Assembly: GCF_048771995.1 (NCBI RefSeq)
Contig: NC_133026.1
Coordinates: 151,985,001-152,049,000 of the forward strand
Reading direction: 5' to 3'
Source: Taeniopygia guttata
Taxonomy: Eukaryota; Chordata; Aves; Passeriformes; Estrildidae
DNA: 64,000 nt
Positions 47,001-59,000 of the stretch are shown in pieces. Position 1 is the stretch's first letter; each line of letters opens with the position of its first letter. Below the pieces are notes generated by a model. That model saw only the letters and a list, made by a program, of their open reading frames with translations, ran no database searches and was not told the origin of the DNA. The position numbers and the translations under genes were made by a program.

Positions 47001-50000
47001 CCAGTTCACAGGACACGGGGGCTCTGACTGTGTTGGGGTTCCCACTGGGGACTGCGTGTGTCCCCAGCCCGTCCTGTCCCTGTGCTGGCTGTGGGGGCTC
47101 CCCTGTCACCGGTGTCCCTGCTGTGGGACAGCCTGGCAGGAGTTCAGGCAGGGCAGGGGGGACCTGCCCTCCTCGGGATTCTGGGGTGCCCGCAGCCCCC
47201 CTGAGCCCTGCTGACCCCCACCCGCAGGCCGATGCTGATCGACATGAGCCGGGTGTACCGCCAGAGCAACCTGGAGAACCTGGACCAGGCCTTCACCGTG
47301 GCCGAGCGCGATCTGGGGGTGACGCGGCTGCTGGACCCCGAAGGTACAGCTGGGCTGAACTGGGGGGTCCCTCTGCGGAGCCCCATCCCTCCCCACCACG
47401 GGGCGCCCCATCTGACCCCCTCCCTCCCCCAGACGTGGACGTGGCGCAGCCGGATGAGAAGTCCATCATCACCTACGTGTCCTCGCTGTACGATGCCATG
47501 CCGCGCGTGCCCGAGGTGCAGGACGGCGTCAAGGCCAACGTGAGTTGGGGTGCTGGGGGGCTGCTGGGGGGCTGCTGCCACCCCTGCAGCGTCACCGCCA
47601 GCCCCACACGTGTCCCCCACCCCAGGAGCTGCAGCTGCGCTGGCAGGAGTACTACGAGGTGGTGACGGGGCTGCTGCAGTGGAGCCGGCAGCACTCGGCG
47701 CTCTTCGAGGAGCGTCGCCTCCCTGCCAGCTACGAGGAGATCGAGGTGAGGCCACCGGCACCGGCGTGGGCACGGGGACAGGGACGGTGCTGGCCTGGCA
47801 TGGGCACAGGGACAGGGACAAGGACAGGGACGGTGCTGGGCTGGCATGGGCACAGGGACAGGGACAGGGACGGTGCTGGCCTGGCATGGGCACAGAGACA
47901 GGGACAGTGGTGCTGGCCTGGCATGGGCACAGGGACAGGGACAAGGACAGGGACGGTGCTGGCCTGGCATGGGCACAGGGACAGGGACAGTGCTGCTGGC
48001 CTGGCATAGGGACAGGGACAGTGCTGCTGGCCTGGCATGGGCATGGAGATGGGCACAGGGACAGGGACAGTGCTGCTGGCCTGGCATGGGCACAGGGATG
48101 GGCACAGGGACAGGGACAGTGCTGCTGGCCTGGCATGGGCATGGGGATTGGCACAGGGGACAGGGACAGTGCTGCTGGCCTGGCATGGGCACGGGGATGG
48201 GCACAGGGACAGGGACAGTGCTGCTGGCCTGGCATGGGCACAGAGACAGGGACTGGGACAGTGCTGCTGGCCTGGCATGGGCACAGGGACAGGGACAGTG
48301 CTGCTGGGCTGGCATGGGCACGGGGATGGGCACAGGGACAGTGCTGCTGGCCTGCCATGGGGACGGGGATTGGCACAAGGGACAGGGACAGTGCTGCTGG
48401 TCTGGGATGGGCACGGGGATGGGCACAGAGACAGGGACAGGGACAGGTCTGCTGGCCTGGCATGGGCACGGGGATTGGCACAAGGGACAGGGACAGGGAC
48501 AGTGCTGCTGGCCTGGCATGGGCACGGGGATGGGCACAGAGACAGAGACAGGGACAGTGCTGCTGGCCTGGCATGGGAATGGGGATTGGCACAAGGGACA
48601 GGGACAAGGACAGCACTGCTGGCCTGGCATGGGCACAGGGATTGGCACAGAGACAGGGACAGTGCTGCTGGCCTGGTGTGGGCACAGGGATTGGCACAAG
48701 GGACAGGGACAGTGCTGCTGGCCTGGCGTGGGCACAGGGATTGGCACAAGGGACAGGGACAGTGCTGCTGGCCTGGCATGGGCACAGGGACAGGGACGGT
48801 GCTGCTGGCCTGGCATGGGCACGGGGATGGGCACAGAGACAGGGACAGTGCTGCTGGCCTGGCATGGGCATGGGGACCACAATGCTGCCACAGGGATGCC
48901 AGCCCCAGGAGCCACCGGTAGCCGAGGCAGCGTGTGGCAGAGTCCCAGCTGGCCGGTGGTACCCCTGTGGGTGGCTGGTGCCCAGTGAGGGGTGCCAGCC
49001 AGCCGGCAGCCCCGCCGTGGGTGGCTCAGGGCCAGTGTGGCAGCCCCCGTGGCAGCACACAGCACACAGCTGGGCTGTGTCACCGTGAGAGCGGGGCGCG
49101 GCTGTGGCACGGAGCCCTCTCGGTGCCAGTCTGGGGGTCTGCAGGGTTTGGGGGCTCGGAGCCATGACAGAGCCGGGTTCCCCAAGGGGGGCCCCGTCTG
49201 ACTCACCCTCCTGGCTCTGCCTGAGTCACCGCTGGCAAAGCCCAGCGCGGCCACTTCCTTCCCGGCTCGGCACAGATGGAAAATTGCAGGGTGGGGAGGG
49301 CGGATGCTTGGGGAGGGGGCAGCAGCAGCGGCTGGGGGTCCCCGCTCAGCTGTGCCCCCCTCCCCGCCAGATTCTCTGGCGCCAGTTTCTCAAGTTCAAG
49401 GAGACGGAGCTGCCGGCTCGGGAGGCCGACAAGAACCGCTCCAAAACCATCTTCCAGGCGCTGGAGGTGCCGGCAAAGGGCTGGGTGGGGCTGGGAGGTG
49501 GGGTCCTGTGGGGTTCTGGGAGCTTGGGATCCCAAGGTGTGGGGGGGCTGAGGGGGAGACCCTGGGGACCTCAGGTCCTGAGGGGTGGGGGTCCCAGTAG
49601 CCAGGGGTCTCGAGAAACTGGGGGTATGTCCCAAGGGGATGATGGTCCTGGGGGCCTTGAGGGGCTCTGGGTGGGTCCCAGGGGGATGATGGTGCCAGGG
49701 GCTGTGGGTCCTGGGGGTGTGGGGTGGGTCCCAAGGGGGATGATGGTGCCAGGGTGCTGTGGGTCCCGGGGTGTCAGGGGTCCTGGGGGTGTGGGGTGGG
49801 TCCCAAGGGGGATGATGGTGCCAGGGGCTGTGGGTCCCGGGGTGCCAGGGGTCCTGGGGGTGTGGGGTGGGTCCCAGGGGGGATGATGGTGCCAGGGGCT
49901 ATGGGTCCTGGGGGTGTGGGGTGGGTTCCAAGGGGGATGATGGTGCCAGGGGCTGTGGGTCCCGGGGTGTCAGGGGTCCTGGGGGTGTGGGGTGGGTCCC

Positions 50001-53000
50001 AAGGGGGATGATGGTGCCAGGGTGCTGCAGCGGTGCCCGGCACGCCCCTTGGGGCAGCGTGTGACATTTGGGGCGTGCAGGGCGCGGTGCAGTCGGGACA
50101 GCTGAAGGTGCCCCCCGGGTACCACCCACTGGACGTGGAGAAGGAGTGGGGGCGGCTGCACGTCGCTGTGCTGGAGCGGGAGAAGCTGCTGCGGGCAGAG
50201 TTTGAGAGGCGAGTAGGGGGGGCCGGGGGGCGGGCAGGGCCGCGCTGGCACCCACACCCCCGTCCCGCTGCCAAACCGCGGGGCTGGGCCGGGGTGGGGT
50301 GTGCCGGCCCCCCCGACGGGGAACCACAGGGCTGTGAGTCACGGCTGCTGCTGGGAAACACGGCACGGCACGGCACGAGAGGGATGGGGGCAGGATCGGG
50401 GACTGGGGATGGGGGGGTATTGGGAATGGGATGGGGGGCAGGATGGGGATTGAAATGGAATGGGATGTAGGGGATGGGGATTGAGGTTGGAAGTGGGATG
50501 GGGATGGGAAAAGGAAGATGAGGACCGGGAGCAGGATGCAGCATGGCTCAGGACCCGTGCTGTGCATGGCCAGCACAGCTGCCCCCGGGCAGGAGCTGAT
50601 CTCTGCTGACCGAGTCCCTCTGTGTCCTCCCTGTGTCCCCACCGCAGGCTGGAGCGGCTGCAGCGTGTGGTCACCAAGCTGCAGATGGAGTCGGGGCTCT
50701 GTGAGGAGCAGCTGAACCAGGCGGATGCTCTGCTCCAGGCTGTGAGTGCCGGTGGCACCGGGGCGGGGGGGCCCGGTGGGACCAGCCCCGGCCATGGCCC
50801 TGCCCTCACCGTCCCTGCGCCCGCAGGACGTGCGGCTGCTGGCGGCTGGGAAGGCGCCCCAGAAGGCGGCAGAGGTGGAGAGGGACCTGGACAAGGCGGA
50901 TGCCATGATCCGGCTGCTCTTCAACGACGTCCAGACCCTCAAGGACGGGCGGCACCCCCAGGGCGAGCAGATGTACCGGCGGTACGGGCACTGCGGGGGT
51001 CCCCACGGCTTGTCCCCATGGCCCTGTGCCCCCAGAGCCCTCCTTGTCCTTCCTGCCCCCCATGTCCTCCTTGTCCTTCCTGTCCCTCAAAGCCCTTCAT
51101 GTCCCCCATGCTCCCTGCACCCCCAACCACCCCTATGCCCCCCCAAACCCTGCAAGGCCCCCCCGTGCCCCCCGTGCCCCCCATATCCCCTGTACCCCTC
51201 AAAGCCCCCCATACTCTGCCCAAAACCCCCCTGTGGCCCCTGTACGCCCCAAAGCTCATGCCCCCGAAGTCCCCAGGGCCCTTGTGCCCGACTGACGCCC
51301 CCTCCCCGCAGCGTGTACCGCCTGCACGAGCGCCTGGTGTCCATCCGCACCGAGTACAACCTGCGGCTCAAGTCGGGGGCGCCGGTGACGGCGGTGACGG
51401 CGGTGACAGCGGCGCAGCGGCGGCCGGAGCCGGACGAGGCTCCGCTGCGGTACCTGCAGGAGCTGCTGGCCTGGGTGGAGGAGAACCAGCGGCGAGTGGC
51501 CACGGCCGAGTGGGGCGCGGACCTGCCCACCGTGGAGACCCACCTGGGCGCCCACCGTGGGCTGCACCGCGCCATCGAGGAGTTCCGTGCCAAGGTGGAG
51601 CGGGCACGGGCGGATGAGGTGAGACCCCTGGGCACCCCTGAGTCCTGGGGGTCCTCTGGGGCTGTTCCCACTCTGCTTCAAGGGGTTCCCCCAAGTGCTG
51701 TCCCCTCTCCTGCTCCTGAGCATTCCCTGTGGGGCTGCCTTTGCTCTGTGCCTCGGGGTCCCTGAAGCACCACAGCCACCCCTCTTTCTGCTCCCCACGG
51801 CCTCCAGGGCTCACCCACCTCTGCTCCTGGGGCTGTGCACAGCCTGCTGGGGGGCTGGTTTGGGGAGAGCAGCCCATCCCGGCCCCCACAGCCTCTGTGC
51901 CCTTGTTCTGGAGCACCCTGGGGGCCGGGATGCCCTGGGAGGGTGGGGGGCACCGTGCCCCAAGGGCAGCCCCTGCACCCTCGGTGTGGCTGCCCTCCCC
52001 AGGAGTCCCCGCTGTCGCTCCCCTTGTGGGGCGCAGTAGGGCAGCTGGGGGGGGTCCTGGGGCTGACGGTGTCTCCTGCAGGCCCAGCTGTCCCCCGGCC
52101 CCAGCAGCGCCTACCGGGAGTGCCTGGGCAAGCTGGAGCTGCAGTACGCCAAGCTGCTGGTGAGGCCGGAGGGGTGGGCAGGAATGGGGGGCAGATGTGG
52201 TGGGACCTGCTGGGGACGTGGGGGGCAGATGTGGTGGGACCTGCTGGGGACGTGGGGGGCAGAGGTGGTGGGACCTGCTGGGGACGTGGGGGGCAGAGGT
52301 GGTGGGACCTGCTGGGGACGTGGGGGGCAGAGGTGGTGGGACCTGCTGGGGACGTGGGGGGCAGAGGTGGTGGGACCTGCTGGGGACGTGTGGCCTGGGG
52401 GTCATGGGGGGTGATGGACACGAGGGGACCTGCGTCCTGGGGGTCATGGGGGGTGATGGACACGAGGGGACCTGCTGGGGACGTGTGGCCTGGGGGTCAT
52501 GGGGGTGATGGACACGAGGGGACCTGCGTCCTGGGGGTCTTGGGGGTGATAGACACCAGGGGACCTGCTGGGGACGTGTGGCCTGGGGGTCATGGGGGTG
52601 ATAGACACGAGGGGACCTGCTGGGGACGTGTGGCCTGGGGGGTCATGGGGGGTGATAGACACGAGGGGACCTGCTGGGGATGTGTGGCCTGGGGGTCTTG
52701 GGGGGGGTGATGGACACGAGGGGACCTGAGGGGACCTGCTGGGGACGTGTGGCCTGGGGGTCTTGGGGGGTGATAGACACGAGGGGACCTGCTGGGGAGG
52801 GGGTGTGTGCCAGGAGGGGGCCCAGCTGGCGGGGTGTGAGATGGGGGGACCTGGTGGGGTGGGTGACATGGGAGAGAGCTGCTGGAGGAGGGTGTTGCAG
52901 AAGGGGGGACAATGGTGGGGGGGCTGTGCTGGGGGTGAGTGTGGGGGGGCTGTGGGGAGATGTACGGCAGGAGGATGCAGGACTTGGGGGGGAAGCGGGG

Positions 53001-56000
53001 AGGAGGATAAGGGGGGACAGAGGGTGTGCAGGGGGCAGCCCTGCGGGGATGAGGCCGTGCAGGGTGAGGATGGAGGTGCAAACCCACCCTCTGTGCCTCC
53101 TCAGAACTCCTCCAAGTCGCGGCTGCGGCACCTGGAGAGTCTCCATGGCTTCGTCAGCGCCGCCACCAAAGAGCTGCTGTGGCTGAGCGAGCGCGAGGAG
53201 GAGGAGGTGGCCTTCGACTGGAGCCACAACAACCCCGCCATGGCTGCCAAGAAGGAGAGTTACTCGGTACGGGCATGGCAGGTGGAGATGGGCATGGGCA
53301 CAGACACGGGGATTGGCACAGGGATGGGCATGGGGATGGGCACAGACCCAGGGATGGCCATGGACATGATATGGGCACAGGGATGGGCATGGGGATGGGC
53401 ACAGACCCAGGGATGGCCATGGACATGATCTGGGCACAGGGATGGGCATGGGGATGGGCACAGACCCAGGGATGGCCATGGACATGATCTGGGCACAGGG
53501 ATGGCCATGGACATGATATAGGCACAGGGATGGGCATGGACACGGGCACAGGCACAGGGATGGCCATGAACATGATATGTGCACAGGGATGCCCACATGG
53601 GCACATGGACACGGGCACAGACACAGGTGCAGACACGGGGATGGCCATGGACATGATATGGGCACAGGGATGGGCATGGACACGGACATGGACCTGGGGA
53701 TGGGCATGGACAGGATATGAACATAAAGATGGGCATGGACACAGGGACAGACATGGGGATGGGCATGGACGTAACACGGGCACAGGGATGGGCATGTACA
53801 TGATATGGACACAGGGATGGGCACAGACACAAACATGTGCACAGGGATGGGCACGGACATGGGTGTGGACATGGACATGCACATGGGCAGACACGCATGG
53901 AGGACACAGCTGCTGCACGTGGACACACCCATGACCACGCACACGTGTGCCATCCCCACACACGGACATGGCCGTGTCACATGGCCCCCTCTCAGCTCTG
54001 CAGCACTGAGCACCCGTGTGCGCCCCACACCCAGAACCCCCATAACCCTTGGAGCACCCCCAGAGCCCCCCTTGCACACACAGCCCCAGGTGTAACCATA
54101 CACACAGAGCTGTGCACATGTGTGTGAGCCCTGAACCCCACCTCGGTCCTACACACGTGTGTGTGAGCCCTGAACCCCGTCCCGGCCCTACACACGTGTG
54201 TGACCCCCCGGCCCAGGCGCTGATGCGGGAGCTGGAGCTGCGGGAGCGGCGGATCCAGGAGCTGCGGAGCTCAGGGGAGCGGCTGCTGCGTGAGGAGCAC
54301 CCCGGGGCGCAGACACTGGAGGTGGGCGTGGGGCACGAGGGAGGCTGGGGGGCTGCAGGGACTGGGGGTGCTGGGGGGGTGTGGGGGTCTCAGTGACCTC
54401 GGGGGACTTGAAGGGGCTGGGAGAATCTGAGGGGCACCTTGGGGCTCTGGTGGGTTGGGGAGGGGGTTCAGGAGGGTCTGGGCACTAGGGTCACTGGTGT
54501 GGGGTGCAGTGGGCACTGGGGTCACTGGTGTGGGGGGCAGTGGGCACTGGGGGTCACTGGCGTGGGGTGCAGTGGGCACTGGGGGGTCACTGGTGTGGGG
54601 TGCAGTGGGCACTGGGGTCACTGGTGTGGCAACCTGTAGCAGTGCAGGTGTGGGTGCAGGTGTGGGTGCAGGTGTGGGTGCAGGTGCGGGTGCAGGTGCA
54701 GGTGCAGGTATGGGTGCAGGTGTGGGTGCAGGTGCCGGTGCAGGTGCCCTCGGTGCCAGCCCCGCTGTCCCCCCCGCTGCCCCCAGGCGTTCCTGGCAGC
54801 GCTGCAGACCCAGTGGAGCTGGATGCTGCAGCTCTGCTGCTGCATCGAGACCCACCTGAAGGAGAACAGCAACTACTTCCAGGTACGGGGGTGCCGGGGA
54901 GGGGCTGGGGGCGGGAGGGAGGGCAGGACCCCGGTGCTGAGCCCTGGCCCCCCCAGTTCTTCGCCGAGGTGCGGGAGGCCGAGGAGCTGCTGCGAAAGAC
55001 GGAGGAGACGATGCGGCGCAAGTTCAGCTGTGACCGCGGCACCACGGCCACACGCCTTGAGGACCTGCTGCAGGACCTGGCGGTGAGGGCACCCCCAGGG
55101 AGACCCCCAGACCCCCGTGAGACCCCCACAGTGACCCCCAGGGTGACCCTGCCAAGATCTGCAGGGTGACCCTGCTGCATGACCTTGTAGCGAGGGCAAG
55201 TGGGAGCCCAGGGGGACAGCCCAAGTGGATCCCCCCAAGATCCTCAGGGCATCCCCAGCCCCATGGCAACCCCAGGCTGACCCCACGTGCGGGGTGACCC
55301 CATTCCCTGGCGGCCCCCAGGATGACCCCAAAAATCAGAGTCCCCCCGCAGCCCCTGAGGTATCCCGCTGCAGAGTGGGTGTCACCCCACTGCAGCCACG
55401 CCAGTGACCCCAACACGTCCATTGCTGGAACAGACCGAGGTGACCCCCCTGCCTCATATTCCTGACTCCTCCCCAAACTCCTGGGACCCCCCAGCAAAAT
55501 CCCAAGAGCTCCCAAAACCTTTAGGACCTCCTGATAGTACTGAGCTCTCCAAAAACCTGGTATCTCCCCAAAGTTCTGATGCCACTGAACACCACGGGAC
55601 ACCCCAAATGCTGAGGTGTCCCAAACCTGCCCCACAGGAGCAGAAGGAGCAGCTGGCGGAGCTGGGGGCGCAGCTGGGGGGTCTCTCCCGCCGTGCCAGG
55701 ACCATCGTGCAGCTGAAGCCGCGCAGCCCCTCGACCCCGCTGCAGGGCCGCCCCCCCATCCAGGCCGTCTGCGACTACAAGCAAATGGAGGTGGGGGGAC
55801 ACGAGGGCTGGATTAGGGTTGGTCCCCCTGGGGGGGATGTGGGGACACGTGGTGGGTCCAGCACCCCGCTCTGATGCTGCTCCAGCCCTATGGGGAGGGA
55901 CACAGGAGGAACCCCCCTCTGGTCTGACACCACCCTGGGGGACAAGGGGACACGTGGGGGACATCCCACCCTTCTCTCACGCTGCCCCAGCCCCATGAGG

Positions 56001-59000
56001 GGACTCACCCCCACCCAGACTGAGACACAGCAGTCCCACACGGGAATATGGGGGACGCTGGGGAACAGGGGAGAGGCACAGATGGACACAAGGGCTCGCA
56101 CCCCACCCTGACCCCCTGCCCCGCAGGTGACGGTGCACAAGAACGACACCTGTGCCCTGGTGAACCACGCCCAGCCGCAGCAGTGGCGGGTGCTGAGCGC
56201 CGCTGGCAGCGAGGCCGTCGTGCCCTCGGTCTGCTTCCTCCTGCCACCCCCCAACAAGGAGGCTCTGGACGCCGTGCACAGGTGGGCACCGTGACCCTGC
56301 ACCCCACCCGGGCTCCCCTGCATCCCCCCTCTGACTCCACGTCCCCACAGGCTGGAGACCACCCACCAGCAGCTGCTGGGGCTGTGGCAGCAGCTGCACC
56401 AGGACCTGCGCAGCCTCCGCGCCTGGCAGTACCTGACCCGGGACATCCAGCAGATCCAGTCCTGGACGCACGTCACGGTGAGTTCCTGGGGATCCCACAG
56501 CAGCGCGGGGGTCTCGGGGGTCCCAGCAGGGGCTGACGTGGCCCTGTCCCCCCCAGTTCCGCACGCTGTCGGCCGAGGAGGTGCGCCAGGTCCTGTCCAG
56601 CCTGGAGAGCCACTACCAGGAGTTCCTGCGGGACAGCCAGGACTCCCAGAGCTTCCAGCCCGACGACCGGCTGCAGGTGGAGCGCGACTACAACGCCTGC
56701 ACTCACAAATACGAGCTGCTGCTGCGCAGCCAGGAGAAAGGTGGGTGTCCCCGCCCTGCCTCCTCTGAAGGGTGGGGTCCTCTGGGTTTCCCGGGTGCTG
56801 AGCACCTGCAGGTCCCCGTGGTGTCCCTGGGGTATTGCCATGGTGCTGAGCTGTCCCAGTCTCCCCCTTCCTCACCCTGGCTCCCGGGGTGTCCCCAGGG
56901 TGCTGAGCCACCCTTGCATCCTCCCCTTCCACCAAGGGTCTCCGTGTTGTCCCCACTGTCTGAGCCATCCCCGTGTCCCCTCTCCCTGCTGTGGGTCCTC
57001 AGGGTGTCCCCATGGTGCAGAGCCATCCCCGTGTCCCCTCTCCCTGCTGTGGGTCCTTAGGGTGTCCCCAGGACATCCCTGTGTCCCCTCTCCTTGCTGT
57101 GGGTCCTCAGGGTGTCCCCATGGTGCGGAGCCATCCCCGTGTCCCCTCTCCCTGCTTTGGGTCCTCAGGGTGTCCCCATGCTGCTGAGCCATCCCCATGT
57201 CCCCTCTCCCTGCTGTGAGTCCCCAAGATGTCCCCAGGACATCCCCGTGTCCCCTCTCCCTGCTGTGGGTCCCCAGGGTGTCCCCATGGTGCAGAGCCAT
57301 CCCTGTGTCCCCTCTCCGTGCTGTGAGTCCCCAAGATGTCCTCAGGACATCCCTGTGTCCCCTCTCCCTGCTGTGAGTCCCCAAGGTGTCCCCAGGACAT
57401 CCCTGTGTCCCCTCTCCCTGCTGTGAGTCCCCAAGGTGTCCCCAGGACATCCCCGTGTCCCCTCTCCCTGCTGTGGGTCCTCAGGGTGTCCCCAAGACAT
57501 CCCCGTGTCCCCTCTCCATACTGTAGATCCCCAGGGTGTCCCCATGGTGCAGAGCCATCCCCATGTCCCCTCTCCTTGCTGTGGGTCCCCAAGGTGTCCC
57601 CAGGACATCCCTGTGTCCCCTCTCCCTGCTCTGGGTCCCAAGGTGTCCCCACGGTGCAGAGCCATCCCCGTGTCCCCTCTCCCTGCTGTGGGTCCCCAGG
57701 GTGTCCCTGGGACATCCCTGTGTCCCCTCTCCTTGCTGTGGGTCCCCATGGTGCAGAGCCATCCCTGTGTCCCCTCTCCCTGCTGTGAGTCCCCAAGGTG
57801 TCCCCAGGACATCCCCGTGTCCCCTCTCCCTGCTGTGGGTCCCCAAGGTGTCCCCAGGACATCCCCGTGTCCCCTCTCCTTCCTGTGGGTCCCCATGGTG
57901 CAGAGCCATCCCCGTGTCCCCTCTCCCTGCTCTGGGTCCTCAGGGTGTCCCCATGGTGCAGAGCCATCCCCGTGTCCCCTCTCCTTCCTGTGGGTCCCCA
58001 TGGTGCAGAGCCATCCCCATGTCCCCTCTCCCTGCTGTGAGTCCCCAAGGTGTCCCCAAGACATCCCTGTGTCCCCTCTCCCTGCTGTGGGTCCCCATGG
58101 TGCTGAGCCATCCCCATGTCCCCTCTCCCTGCTGTGAGTCCCCAAGGTGTCCCCAAGACATCCCTGTGTCCCCTCTCCCTGCTGTGGGTCCCCATGGTGC
58201 AGAGCCATCCCCGTGTCCCCTCTCCCTGCTGTGGATCCCCATGGTGTCCCCAGGACATCCCCGTGTCCCCTCTCCCTGCTCTGGGTCCCCTCTCCCTGCT
58301 CTGGGTCCCCTCTCCCTGCTGTGGGTCCCCATGCTGCTGAGCCATCCTGCTGTCCCCGCGGTGTCCCCGCGGTGTCCCCGCGGTGTCCCAGGGCACTGAG
58401 CCGCCCCCCTGTCCCCGCAGGAGAGCAGGACGAGTCTCTGTGCAGGAGCTACATCTCGCAGCTGAAGGACATCCGGCTGCAGCTGGAGAGCTGCGAGAGC
58501 CGCACCGTGCATCGCCTGCGCCTGCCCCTCAAGGCCGACCCCCTGCGCGAGTGCGCCCAGCGCCAGGCTGAGCAGCAGGTGTGTGACACGCCTGTGACAC
58601 GCCTGTGACACGCCTGTGACGTGTGTAGCGTGCACAGATGGGGATCTCAGTGCCCCAGGATGGGCCTGGGGGAATGGTTTGGGGTGCAAAAGCCCTCAGA
58701 GCCCATTGAGTCCACCCGGTCCCCTGACACTGCCAAGGCCACCCCGCCATGTCCCCAGGTGAGCCACAGGCTGTAGTGGCACTCCAGCCTGCCCTGGGCA
58801 GCTGTGCCAGGGCTGTAAATTCTCCCCAGGGGTGGCACTCCAGCCCTGCCCTGGGCAGCTGTGCCAGGGCTGGACAGCCCTTTGCAGGAGGATTTTTCCC
58901 CAATATCCCTCCTAAACCTCCCCTGTCCACCTGCACCGACGGGCTGCAGAGCCTCTCCCTGCTCCTCTCCTCCTGGGGTCCACGACAGGGGGAACATTTG

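Noticed and set aside
47144-49165. Very long minus-strand open frame rich in [16 protein letters not shown]
   Set aside because: It is the reverse reading of the PLEC intron 9 minisatellite and overlaps exon 9; no known domain and pure repeat composition.
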